Assembly: GCA_900104375.1 (NCBI GenBank)
Contig: LT629302.1
Span: 2,568,001-2,632,000, forward strand
Reading direction: 5' to 3'
Origin: Flavobacteriaceae bacterium MAR_2010_188
Lineage (GTDB): Bacteria > Bacteroidota > Bacteroidia > Flavobacteriales > Flavobacteriaceae
DNA: 64,000 nucleotides
In this document: in pieces, positions 1 through 9,312 of the stretch
Position numbering within the stretch: the first letter of the stretch is position 1
Layout of the letters: each line of letters begins with the position of its first letter
Made by a program: the position numbers and the translations under genes
Notes under the pieces: generated by a model
The model's input: only the letters and a program-made list of their open reading frames with translations
Told to the model about the DNA's origin: nothing
Databases searched by the model: none

Positions 1-309
1 TCTCTTCTCTTGCTCTGTTTGCTCATATTGAATGGTTAATTAATCTCTACGATTTCTAGAATCAGTAATTAACAAAGGTAAGGGAATACTAGGTCTATAA
101 AAAACAAAATGACCTTTTGATTATTGCGAATCTAGGTAGGTTTTTTATAAGGCTTTCTTGCAGTTAACTGTTATGTCTGGACAGAATGAATTCGGAAAAA
201 GCACCGGTAGCGATTGAGTATTTCGTTAAATTGAAAACGGTAAAGAACAGATCAATTTTAATCTATATTTGAATTATTTTCGTGCCCTATTTTCTGATAG
301 AATTTTAAT
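1..309. other. Non-coding stretch upstream of the first gene
   Basis: AT-rich sequence without a convincing complete gene. A TATATTTG box at 264-271 matches the Bacteroidota -7 consensus TAnnTTTG and lies about 40 bases before the start codon at 310, so it is a plausible promoter for the following gene. I do not see a matching -33 TTG at the usual distance. Confidence 0.45.
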
Positions 310-2184
310 ATGAACTTTAAACAGCTGTTGTTTTGTTTCCTGCTACTCTGCGCGGTGACCAAAGGTCATGGCCAAGATAATGAGCAAGAAAAAGATTCTA
401 CAGATATCTATGAAAAATTAGAGAACTATTCTAAAGAGCGGAAATTTGCCAAATTCTTCCATCGTCTGATTTTTAAGTCGAAACCCACAGACAAACCAAG
501 GAAATCCAAGAAAAAAAAGAAAAATAACTATAAACCTCTCGAAGGCAAGATCATCAGGAATATAGAAATTGATGTGCGCGATCCATTTGGTTTTTCCTTT
601 ACGGATTCTACCCAGAAACCTAATAGTTGGCTAGAAAAAACGGGGAACCAAATTCATATTAAATCAAGGAGATTTACGATAAAGAATCTTTTGTTATTCA
701 AAAAAAATAGCCCTTTGGACACCTTAATAATGAGTGAGTCCGAGCGTTTAATCCGTTCTAGGAATTATGTTAGGAGCGTAGAAATTGTACCTCATCTTGT
801 CGCTGCCGGCTCAGATTCTGTTGATGTTAAGGTCAGGGTTCTCGATTCTTGGAGCATTATCCCTAAAGGTTCCTTTACTAGTTCTAGAACCACTCTGCGC
901 GTAAAGGAGAGAAATTTTGTTGGTCTTGGACATGAATTTAACACCAGTGTTACACACAGTTTAATCGACGGCGATAAATCCTATGACTTTAGATATAGCA
1001 TTAACAACTTTAAGAACACTTTTATAAATACAACCGTTGGCTATAGAAATAACTTGCAAAACTATTACAGCAAATTTATAAATGTAGATAGACCGTTTTA
1101 CTCGCCTTTGACCAAGTGGGCGGCTGGGGTCTATTTAGATGAACAATATTATCAGGATTCATTACAGATTACGCCCATACAACTAAAGAATGAAAACATT
1201 AATTACAAAACGATCGATGTTTGGGCAGGCCATGCTTTTCAGCTTTTTAAAGGAAACACCGAAAACGAAAGAACCACAAATTTAATCACCAGTCTTGGCT
1301 ATCTTAATGTTGATTACAGCAGAACTTCTTCTTTTGAAACAGATAGCCTGAGGTATTATTCGAGTGAAAAATTCTATTTGGCTTCGGTTGGTATTTCTTC
1401 TAGGCAGTTCGTTGAGGACCAATATATTTTTAGGGATGGGCGCGTAGAAGACGTTCCGATAGGAAGTATTTATGCTATAACGGTCGGTTCTCAAAACAAG
1501 AATAATCAAGATCGCTTATATCTTGGCGCCAGAATCGGAATCGGAAAGTACTATAATTGGGGATATTTAAGCACAAATTTCGAATATGGGACTTTTGTGA
1601 AAGACGCTAAAACTGTACAGACTGCTTATTCTTTTCAGGCTAATTATTTTACCGATTTAATTTCATTGGGTGAAAATTGGAGTATGCGTCAGTTTATTAA
1701 ACCCCAGTTTTTGATTGGCACCAATCGTCTGGATACCCCTGCAGATAAACTTACCATAAACGGAAGTCGCCCCTTTGATGGCTTTAATAATTTGGATTAC
1801 AAGAAGAGGAATGAAGCTCGAGTGCCCGGGTTTAACGGGGAATTAATCGGAACCAAAAAGTTTGTTTTGGGATTACAGACCCAGTTTTATTCACCTTGGG
1901 AAGTTCTAGGCTTCCGCTTAAATCCTTATTTAAATGTGACTTCCGCTTTGATTGCAGATGAAGAGACAAAGATTTCTAAGAGCAAGTTGTACTCATCTTT
2001 TGGTCTAGGTTTTATTATCAGAAACGATTATCTGGTATTTAGCACCTTTCAGATATCCGTCGCGTATTATCCTAATATTCCTGGGCGAGGGACCAATATT
2101 TTTAAGACCAATTCTTTTGAAACTGAAGATTTTGGCTTCCAAAGATTTGAACTTGGCAAACCACAACCCATCATTTACGATTGA
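310..2184 (+). CDS. Outer-membrane beta-barrel protein, BamA/TamA-like
   Basis: The protein has 624 residues, with a Sec signal peptide at about 1-21 (hydrophobic core, cut near GHG-Q). A basic linker (about 55-75, a run of lysines) leads into one or two POTRA-like segments (about 80-190, starting at KIIRNIEIDV and ending near VRVLDSWSIIP). The rest is rich in alternating aromatic and polar strands, as expected of a 16-strand Omp85 barrel, and ends with strand-like sequence close to the C-terminus. Known Omp85 proteins insert or export outer-membrane proteins or lipids. The exact role here is unknown; it is shorter than BamA and has few POTRAs, so it is probably an accessory family member. 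It converges with queG with no gap between stop codons. Confidence 0.75.
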   Translation: MNFKQLLFCFLLLCAVTKGHGQDNEQEKDSTDIYEKLENYSKERKFAKFFHRLIFKSKPTDKPRKSKKKKKNNYKPLEGKIIRNIEIDVRDPFGFSFTDSTQKPNSWLEKTGNQIHIKSRRFTIKNLLLFKKNSPLDTLIMSESERLIRSRNYVRSVEIVPHLVAAGSDSVDVKVRVLDSWSIIPKGSFTSSRTTLRVKERNFVGLGHEFNTSVTHSLIDGDKSYDFRYSINNFKNTFINTTVGYRNNLQNYYSKFINVDRPFYSPLTKWAAGVYLDEQYYQDSLQITPIQLKNENINYKTIDVWAGHAFQLFKGNTENERTTNLITSLGYLNVDYSRTSSFETDSLRYYSSEKFYLASVGISSRQFVEDQYIFRDGRVEDVPIGSIYAITVGSQNKNNQDRLYLGARIGIGKYYNWGYLSTNFEYGTFVKDAKTVQTAYSFQANYFTDLISLGENWSMRQFIKPQFLIGTNRLDTPADKLTINGSRPFDGFNNLDYKKRNEARVPGFNGELIGTKKFVLGLQTQFYSPWEVLGFRLNPYLNVTSALIADEETKISKSKLYSSFGLGFIIRNDYLVFSTFQISVAYYPNIPGRGTNIFKTNSFETEDFGFQRFELGKPQPIIYD

Positions 2185-3114
2185 TTATTTGCCGTCTTTT
2201 ACAAATTGAATATTCCTCGTAAGACCTGAATATTTTGTGCGTTTAACCGCAGAATCCTTGAAAACTTTTTTGAAGGTATCTTCGGTGATTTCTTCCCAAT
2301 CTTTTTTCGTCATTTCTAAAAGTTCCGGATTAGGATTAAATAAAGGTTCGCTGTGGGATTTGGAAAAACGATTCCAAGGACATACATCTTGGCACACATC
2401 GCAGCCAAAGATCCAATCGTTCATTTGGCTTTTAAATTCCGTCGGGATATTTTCCTTGAGTTCAATTGTGAAATACGAAATGCACTTGCTGCCGTCTACA
2501 ACATAAGGCTCGGTTATGGCTTCGGTAGGACAGGCATCGATACATGCGGTACATGTTCCGCAATGGTCGGTTACGGGAGTATCGTAATCTAGCTCTAAGT
2601 CGACAATTAATTCAGCAATAAAATAAAATGAGCCAACTTGTTGGGTTAATAGATTAGAATTTTTACCAATCCAACCAAGACCGCTTTTTGATGCCCAAGC
2701 TTTATCTAGCACTGGTGCAGAATCGACGAAAGCACGACCGTATACATCACCAATTTCAACTTGAATATATTGCAGCAGCTCTTTTAGCTTTTCCTTGATA
2801 ACATAGTGATAGTCTGTTCCATAAGCATATTTTGAAATCTTAAAGGTATTTTGGACTTGAGTTTCCTGGGGAAAGTAATTCAACAACAAGGAAATAACGC
2901 TTTTAGAACCTTCAACCAGCAATGTAGGATCGAGGCGTTTGTCAAAATGGTTTTCCATATAACCCATTTGACCATGCATGTTTTTATTGAGCCATTTTTC
3001 CAGTCTGGGCGCTTCTTCTTCAAGAAATTGTGCTTTGCTGATACCACAAGACAAAAATCCGAGGCGCTTGGCTTCGGATTTTATTAGGTCTGTATTCTTC
3101 TGATTGTTAGTCAT
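2185..3114 (-). CDS. queG: Epoxyqueuosine reductase
   Basis: This cytosolic, cobalamin-dependent iron-sulfur enzyme carries out the last step of queuosine synthesis in tRNA, reducing epoxyqueuosine to queuosine. The 309-residue length is normal for the short Bacteroidota form. Two ferredoxin-like 4Fe-4S cysteine sets are visible: [12 protein letters not shown] at about 187-198 and [10 protein letters not shown] at about 240-249, the second completing the clusters. The conserved KYAYGTDYH and WIGKNSNLL segments are typical of QueG. The stop codon directly abuts that of the convergent barrel gene. It appears to be a single-gene transcript. Confidence 0.95.
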   Translation of the reverse strand: MTNNQKNTDLIKSEAKRLGFLSCGISKAQFLEEEAPRLEKWLNKNMHGQMGYMENHFDKRLDPTLLVEGSKSVISLLLNYFPQETQVQNTFKISKYAYGTDYHYVIKEKLKELLQYIQVEIGDVYGRAFVDSAPVLDKAWASKSGLGWIGKNSNLLTQQVGSFYFIAELIVDLELDYDTPVTDHCGTCTACIDACPTEAITEPYVVDGSKCISYFTIELKENIPTEFKSQMNDWIFGCDVCQDVCPWNRFSKSHSEPLFNPNPELLEMTKKDWEEITEDTFKKVFKDSAVKRTKYSGLTRNIQFVKDGK

Positions 3115-3299
3115 TGTAATTAGCTAAAAGCTAATGTACAATTATACTGAGGATAAATCCAACACCTATAAATATTGATGTCGTTTTTGAACCTCTCTAG
3201 TCAATAGATTTAAGATCCACCATAGAGTCAATTAAGAAAGTTGCCCAAATATTTGGATTTTATTGGGTCAACGCTCTTGGCCAAAATTAGCCTATTTCT

Positions 3300-3875
3300 C
3301 TAATCAAGTAACGGATTACGCGGTTTAAATACTCCATTGGGGTTTTCAAGTCCAACCCATGCATGCAAAGTCCAATTCTTAAGGTTAGGATTAAAAGACC
3401 AAACGTCTAGATCTCCAATAAAGCCTTCTGGCGCCGGATCTAAAGGATCTAAACTCTGGACGGTCACCAAATACTCCACTCCAACAAATTGCATTACACC
3501 ATTCTCGTCCGGAACGTAAATTAATGCCTCTGGTTTGTCAAGTTCAAACTTATCATCGATAAGAGATGAATTAATGTAATGATGCCCCATTTGAGGAACA
3601 TAGCCAGTCAAATCATAGTCCCACCCTTGCGCCAGTGCCACTTGATGATTATGGAAGCGCCTCATTTTTGTCGTTAGAAGATCAATCTGATGCTGCCAAG
3701 TGTCAAGTTTTTTTAAGGTTTGGTGATCTTCAACCTTTAAGGATTCCATAGGCTGAAGAATCTTCTCCTCTGGTGAGCAAGCACCAAGCGCGAATATACA
3801 GATAACATAAAAGAAGTGTAAAAGGCTAAGACGTAGATTTGGGATAAATTCTAAGGATTTTTTAATAGTTTTCAT
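3300..3875 (-). CDS. Hypothetical lipoprotein
   Basis: The 191-residue protein has an N-terminal hydrophobic segment ending in a lipobox (ALGAC, cysteine near residue 33), so it is probably a lipid-anchored envelope protein. The mature part contains GHHYINSSLID, KPEALIYVPDENG and a C-terminal LHAWVGLENPNGVFKPRNP. I recall this pattern from an uncharacterised family with the theme G-x-H-Y-N-P-x-L, P-E-x-L-L-Y and a closing H-x-W-x-x-N-P-x-G motif. No catalytic function can be assigned. It lies downstream of the HTCS regulator on the same strand, about 280 bases away, so it may be its target or simply a neighbour. Confidence 0.7.
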   Translation of the reverse strand: MKTIKKSLEFIPNLRLSLLHFFYVICIFALGACSPEEKILQPMESLKVEDHQTLKKLDTWQHQIDLLTTKMRRFHNHQVALAQGWDYDLTGYVPQMGHHYINSSLIDDKFELDKPEALIYVPDENGVMQFVGVEYLVTVQSLDPLDPAPEGFIGDLDVWSFNPNLKNWTLHAWVGLENPNGVFKPRNPLLD

Positions 3876-4152
3876 GGTGAATAAATTTGATAGTTTAAAA
3901 AGTGATTATTTAGGTTATTCCCTCATTCAAGTAAGAATAAAAGAAAAAACCCGTTCATAAAATTAGTGGGAAAGGGATCCGGATTTTTGGACTATTTGGT
4001 CAACTGATGGTAGTATTTAATCAAATAGTGAGGTTTTTACGAAAAGGTGAATTTAGGAGGGAATAATAATATCTGGGATTATTTAAAATTCTGTTGAGAT
4101 TAGGATTGTGGTAAAATTATCCCATTGTGAATAGGTAATAAGAATTTGGTAT

Positions 4153-7100
4153 CTATTTTTTTAATGACCGTAAAAATTCCTTTGGCGATATCCCAAATTG
4201 GGTTTTAAATGCCTTGGTGAACCAAGATGGATCGTTGAAGCCTGTAGAATAGGCTATTTCTGAAATATTCAGGTTAGACTCCGTTAACATTGATTTTGCC
4301 TGATGTAACCGGCAAGTCCTAATATAAATCGCAGTTGACATTCCCGTCAAGGCCTTTACCTTCCGGTAAAGTTGGGATTCACTGATCGCGGTTTTATAGG
4401 CAAGTTCTTGGATCCCGAAATTGGATTCAGCCAAGTGCTCCAGAATAATACTATTGATTTTTGCTAGAATTGGATGTGCCACGAAGTCAGGGTTACCATT
4501 ATCTGACTCCGACTTTTGGCCATATTTTTCCCTTAACCGTATCCGTAACTCAATGAGCTTTCCTATAGTAACCAATAACTCTTCTTCTTTAAATGGTTTA
4601 CTGATATAGGCGTCGGCGCCGTGAGAAATACCATCAATTTTATCCTGTATGGTGTTTTTGGCGGTTAACATGATAATGGGGATATGGTCTGTCAACTCAT
4701 TATCCTTTAACTCACTGCATAATTTTATGCCATCCATATTGGGCATCATAATATCAGTGATAATGAGGTCGGGAAGAATTTGAAGTGCCAATTCCATTCC
4801 CACAATACCATCCGATGCTTCTAAAACGATATATGAGCTTTTACTGATCAAGCTTTTTAAATAGTACCGTAGATCAGGATTGTCTTCGATTATAAGAATT
4901 TTTGGTATGGAACCGTCGAGATTCTCATTAATCGAATTTGATGTATTCTGGGAAACCTGTTCAATTGGTTGGGGAAGTATTGGAACAGTTATTCTAAATT
5001 CTGTACCTTTTCCTATTTGGCTCGTTACTGAAATCTGTCCGTCTAATTTTTCAACCAAATCCTTGGTCAGGGATAATCCGATGCCGCTGCCAGTATGGGT
5101 GTCAGAATTGTCCGGAACTTGGAAATACCGATCAAAGATTTTAGCCAAATCCTTTGGAGCAATGCCGCTACCGGAATCCTGGACACAAAGTTCCCAGGAT
5201 TTTGTTTGGGTTAAAAACGAGACTTGTATGCTTCCCCCTTTTGCAGTGTTTTTGATAGCGTTAGACAATAGATTTGAAATTATAGTATTAATCACATCCT
5301 TATCAAAATTAATACATAAGTAGTCGTGGTTTGATGTGAATGAGATAGTTATACCTTTTAAATTTGCCGCGTATTCAAATGATTCTAGGATGTATTTAAT
5401 AAAACTAATGATATCAGAGTTCTGTATTCTAAGATTAAAGTAACCACTGTCAATTTTAGAGATCCCAATCATTTTATCCACCAACTGCAATAATTCCCTC
5501 CCATTTCGCTTTATTAGTTTCAAATCAGCGAAAATGGCCTTTTGTTCTAGGGATAAGCGTTGGGAAATGGAATTTTCGATACCAAGAATAACGGTTAGAG
5601 GGGTTCTAAATTCGTGGGTTATGTTACTGTAAAATTTCGTTTTTAAATCGTCTAGTTGCTTGAGTCTTAAATTGTCTTGGGAAGCGATTTTTCTAGACAG
5701 CTGGATTTTATAAAGTACATAAAATGCGCTAACCATCAATATTATTAATAGCATATAAAACAGGGAGGTATTGTACCATGGAGTGGGAATGTAAAAGCTT
5801 AGGTTATATCGTAATTCGTCTGGGGAGGGTCTAAACGATTTTTTGAAGATCTTTAAACTATAATCGCCGGGGCTAAGATTGGTAACGTTAATAGTCAACG
5901 CTCTATTTAGGGAAATTTTATCCTCATTTAAGGTATAGTAATATTGTTCATTATAGAGTTCATGGTTTAGAGTGTTAAAATCCAAACCTATCGACTTTGT
6001 ATGTTGTGGGAGTTGGGTGCTTAAGGAATCAAAGCTCAAAGGAATCTCTAGAGATTCCCCATCGACCGAAAAGGATACTAAATACACCTTTTCTGGTTTT
6101 GGATTAAAATTCAAGCCATCTAAATTAACAAGCAATATTCCGGATTGGTGTGCTATAGCGAAGATACTATCCGAAATCTTTTCAATAGGTCCATTGATTC
6201 TATACTGTTTCGTGATTTTCTCAAAATAGGTTTTCTGAAAAGTCCTTGATTTTAAATTGAAAATCTTCAATGTGCCATCCATCAGCCATATTAGTGAATC
6301 GTTAAACGGATAAATTTCTTCAACGTAACCATCCATAACCATTTTTATAGGCTTTTCGGGGTCTCGGCTTAATTTATAACCCATGCCGTCATGCGTCCCT
6401 GCCATCCAAACGCGTCCTCCTCTGTCTTCCAAAACACTCGATACACCTCTTAAATGCTCTTCAATTCTTTTTCCGCTTTCAAATATACTGTCCATAGGCA
6501 TTGCCAAATAGGTTTCTGAACCTCTACATAACCATAGATTTTCTTGAGAGTCTATAAATAACTTGTTAACCCATGGATAAGCGATAGTATCCTCTTCAGA
6601 GAAGTTTTTATAGTTTTTTATAGTACCTGAAGGGGTGATTTTTTGGAGACCTTCTTTTCTTGATCCCACCCAAATATTCCCATATTTATCTACTTCGGTA
6701 TCTTCTATGGATGGGCTTGCATAGGGCAATTGGGTCTCGAACTGTTTTATTTTCTGGTCTTCAAAATCAAATTCTAACAGATACGGATCATTTACCAGTA
6801 GAAAAATATTATCTGTTAAACGCTCTATGTCCGTAAGGTGAAAGTATTTGGACTCTTTAAATTCGATGGGAAGTGGCAGAACTTTAGTTTTAAGATCCTT
6901 TAGGTTCACCACATAGATTCCCTCAGATCCGAAGCCCACGGCAATTAAGTGATTTCGATGAAGTATAATCCTTTCTAAATTTAATTGTATGTCAAATTCA
7001 GATCGCTTAGTTAGAACAATGTTTTGGACAAGAGGATCGGTTATGGAATATTTATACAATCCATAGTGAGTACCGTACCAAATATTATTGTTTTGGTCCT

Positions 7101-8106
7101 GAAGCGAAAATCCTTTTAATAAGCCCCTATCAAATTCATTTATTTTTAGCTGAATGGCCAATGAATCTTTTGGGAGAATTATCACTCCTTGTTCATGGGA
7201 AATGAGGAGATTACTATTGAATTCAGCAAGGGAGGTAACACCTTGGTTGGTAGCCTTATCGAAGATATTAAAATACATTTGGGAGAATGTTCTCTTTTTG
7301 GGATCAAACCTAATACAGCCACTGCTCCAAGTGCCATAGTACAAAAAGTCATTGTACCAAGCCATATTACGGACTCTGTTTCTCTCGGTTTTTGGGTCCG
7401 GGCCATCTTTAAAGTGTTGGATGCTACCAGCCTCTATATCATATTTTATTAACCCTATGATTGATCCAACCCAGATTGTTCTAGGAGATGCAGGTTCTAA
7501 AAGGATAGCTGTTGCCTTGTTGAATAGGGGATGATTACCGTCAAAATATATTTCGAAATTAAAGTTGTCATTTGTATCAATTCTCCCTAACCCTTGATTG
7601 CCCACTACCCAAATGCAACCCCTGCTATCATGTAAAATATCCTTTATGACAGGATTGAGCACGCCTTGGTAGATGCGATGTTTTTTGAGTCGACTCTGGT
7701 TTATGCTTGTATAAAACAACCCCCGGGCAGTACCAACCCATATGGTTTGGGAAGAAGGCTCATATTGAAGGGAATGTACAGCATTGTCCGCTACAGTCGT
7801 ATTATTATCAAGGGGTATAGCGATAGGTACAAATTCAGATCCATCAAATCTTACTAGCCCCTTACTGGTACCTACCCACAAAAATCCATAGCTATCCTCA
7901 GCCAAAGCTGTGATTTCATTTGACGGCAGTCCGTTAGTGACTGAAAACCTTTGAAACTCTTGAAAATTTATTTCTTGGGAGTGTGAAGTAGAAAAAGTTG
8001 CGAAAAGAGATAGCCGCAACCAAAAAATCAATAATGGCCAGAGTTGATATTTAACCACATACCCCATACAAACAAAAGGCTTGGAAATCCGATATTTAAT
8101 GTACAA
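4153..8106 (-). CDS. Hybrid two-component system regulator (HTCS)
   Basis: This one-protein signalling system has 1317 residues. A signal/anchor precedes a periplasmic sensor of repeated two-component-regulator propeller blades (about 45-690; blades read like FLWVGTSKGLVRFD and IWVGSRKEGLQKI). A Y_Y_Y domain (about 700-775), a transmembrane helix (about 785-805), HisKA with the ITHEFRTPLT motif (phospho-His831), HATPase (GSGIGLSLTKDLV G-box), a receiver domain (about 1069-1185, phospho-Asp1118 in DIMMPNMDG) and an AraC-type HTH (about 1215-1317) follow. HTCS proteins usually sense glycan fragments and switch on a nearby polysaccharide utilisation locus; no susC/susD or glycosidase gene lies in this window. 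The start is uncertain: an internal Met at 13 is also possible. Confidence 0.93.
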   Translation of the reverse strand: MYIKYRISKPFVCMGYVVKYQLWPLLIFWLRLSLFATFSTSHSQEINFQEFQRFSVTNGLPSNEITALAEDSYGFLWVGTSKGLVRFDGSEFVPIAIPLDNNTTVADNAVHSLQYEPSSQTIWVGTARGLFYTSINQSRLKKHRIYQGVLNPVIKDILHDSRGCIWVVGNQGLGRIDTNDNFNFEIYFDGNHPLFNKATAILLEPASPRTIWVGSIIGLIKYDIEAGSIQHFKDGPDPKTERNRVRNMAWYNDFLYYGTWSSGCIRFDPKKRTFSQMYFNIFDKATNQGVTSLAEFNSNLLISHEQGVIILPKDSLAIQLKINEFDRGLLKGFSLQDQNNNIWYGTHYGLYKYSITDPLVQNIVLTKRSEFDIQLNLERIILHRNHLIAVGFGSEGIYVVNLKDLKTKVLPLPIEFKESKYFHLTDIERLTDNIFLLVNDPYLLEFDFEDQKIKQFETQLPYASPSIEDTEVDKYGNIWVGSRKEGLQKITPSGTIKNYKNFSEEDTIAYPWVNKLFIDSQENLWLCRGSETYLAMPMDSIFESGKRIEEHLRGVSSVLEDRGGRVWMAGTHDGMGYKLSRDPEKPIKMVMDGYVEEIYPFNDSLIWLMDGTLKIFNLKSRTFQKTYFEKITKQYRINGPIEKISDSIFAIAHQSGILLVNLDGLNFNPKPEKVYLVSFSVDGESLEIPLSFDSLSTQLPQHTKSIGLDFNTLNHELYNEQYYYTLNEDKISLNRALTINVTNLSPGDYSLKIFKKSFRPSPDELRYNLSFYIPTPWYNTSLFYMLLIILMVSAFYVLYKIQLSRKIASQDNLRLKQLDDLKTKFYSNITHEFRTPLTVILGIENSISQRLSLEQKAIFADLKLIKRNGRELLQLVDKMIGISKIDSGYFNLRIQNSDIISFIKYILESFEYAANLKGITISFTSNHDYLCINFDKDVINTIISNLLSNAIKNTAKGGSIQVSFLTQTKSWELCVQDSGSGIAPKDLAKIFDRYFQVPDNSDTHTGSGIGLSLTKDLVEKLDGQISVTSQIGKGTEFRITVPILPQPIEQVSQNTSNSINENLDGSIPKILIIEDNPDLRYYLKSLISKSSYIVLEASDGIVGMELALQILPDLIITDIMMPNMDGIKLCSELKDNELTDHIPIIMLTAKNTIQDKIDGISHGADAYISKPFKEEELLVTIGKLIELRIRLREKYGQKSESDNGNPDFVAHPILAKINSIILEHLAESNFGIQELAYKTAISESQLYRKVKALTGMSTAIYIRTCRLHQAKSMLTESNLNISEIAYSTGFNDPSWFTKAFKTQFGISPKEFLRSLKK

Positions 8107-8414
8107 ATAAACCTCACTATTTCAAAAATAATAGCGTATGAAAATTCTTTAGCCAAAACCATCAACCAATAGTGAGAAAAAATGGCTTAAAACAGAACTT
8201 TCGAAAATTCTGTATGTGATTCAATCCATTAATTGACAATCCAAAAGTATGATCGATCGATTTTTTCTAAACAAAGTCAACTTATCTCCTCATTCTTATA
8301 TAGTGCAATAATAAAAAACCGCCTAAAAAGGCGGTTATACAATCAAATCTTAAATTTTTCATTGAACAAGAAGTCCATTTCGAAGTGAAAAATCCAACAT
8401 TCTATCTTTGAGTG
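8107..8414. other. Intergenic region upstream of the HTCS gene
   Basis: About 300 bases holding the presumed HTCS promoter and the terminator at 8317-8336 of the preceding lipoprotein gene. I see no coding sequence and no clear operator. Confidence 0.5.
8317..8336 (-). terminator. Rho-independent terminator after the NTF2-like lipoprotein gene
   Basis: Perfect inverted repeat AACCGCC / GGCGGTT with a six-base loop. Read on the minus strand it is followed by TTTTTTATTATT. It sits about 80 bases past the stop codon of the upstream minus-strand gene. Confidence 0.85.
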
Positions 8415-8966
8415 CTAAGGATTTAAAGGAGAATGATGTTCGTGAACAATTTTCCATTCACCTTTTGTTTTGACAAATAATAAAGAAGTTTGTTCTCTAA
8501 CAACAACAAGATCTTCTCCAAACATTAAATGAAAATTAGAGTGAAAGGTCATATTAGCCACATTGCCATAATAAACAGCAATTTGAATATCCAAGGCTTC
8601 GAATTTCACAACTTCTGTTACAGAACCGATAACGCCACGTTCATAAGCTTCGTTTTCTTCACCACCATTCCTTAGCTCTCCGCTTTTAAATTCGGTAAAC
8701 TTTGGTCCATAAGCATGAAAAGAAATAAGCTTGTCAAGATCGCCCTCTTTAACACTTTGTACTATGCCCTCCCAGGTTTCTAAGACCTCTTGCTCTGCTT
8801 GAGGAAAAGTTTGAGAAGTTACGGCTGCTGTGGAAGTAGTTGACATCTTGGATGTAGACATCCCTTTGGTGGCCAATGCTGTTTCTTGAAAATTGTCCTC
8901 ATTGTCCGAACACCCGAAGAATATAAAGGATGTTAGAATTACTGTAAATACTAGTTTAGTTTTCAT
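8415..8966 (-). CDS. NTF2/SnoaL-like lipoprotein (DUF4440-type)
   Basis: I place the start at Met 8966 rather than the ORF's earliest Met at 9029, because it gives a clean lipoprotein signal (MKTKLVFTVILTSFIFFGC) with the lipid-attached cysteine at residue 19. After a Ser/Thr-rich linker comes a cone-shaped NTF2-like domain (about 55-183), typified by EVLETWEGIVQSVKEGDLDK, the YGPKFTEF segment and a closing strand GEWKIVHEHHSP. Such domains bind small molecules or act as isomerases or hydrolases; the specific function is unknown. It has its own terminator. Two more members of this fold occur at 46.5-47.5 kb and, as a relic, at 51.6 kb. Confidence 0.75.
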   Translation of the reverse strand: MKTKLVFTVILTSFIFFGCSDNEDNFQETALATKGMSTSKMSTTSTAAVTSQTFPQAEQEVLETWEGIVQSVKEGDLDKLISFHAYGPKFTEFKSGELRNGGEENEAYERGVIGSVTEVVKFEALDIQIAVYYGNVANMTFHSNFHLMFGEDLVVVREQTSLLFVKTKGEWKIVHEHHSPLNP

Positions 8967-9312
8967 AATAAAATTGTTTAAATGGTTAATGATTAAAAAA
9001 TGTGTAAAATCAATTGAATAAAAGCTCACTATAAGTTTACTATATATGCTCTCGAAGAGCCCAAAACCATGGACTACAGATAGGTCATTACTTTCCTAAA
9101 AATCCATTTATGTTGTTATCGTCCATATCTAGTTTATTTTTTTCAAGTTTTACCAAATTCTTCGATTACAGCATAAAAATATTCCATGAGAAATTTATTT
9201 TTTAGGTAATAGAAAGCCTAGGAATAATTATGATTATTCTTTTAAATATTTGAAAATAAATTAGTTATGAAATATTAAAATGATTTTTTAGGATTCCTCT
9301 TCATCTAACCCA
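8967..9312. other. AT-rich intergenic region, nothing recognisable
   Basis: About 350 bases between the FAD oxidase stop codon and the lipoprotein start. Very AT-rich; I find no ORF, strong hairpin or repeat. It presumably contains the lipoprotein promoter. Confidence 0.4.

Noticed and set aside
1-26. Possible start of a minus-strand gene (ATG at 26, MSKQSKRR)
   Set aside because: Only eight codons are inside the window; too little to support a gene.
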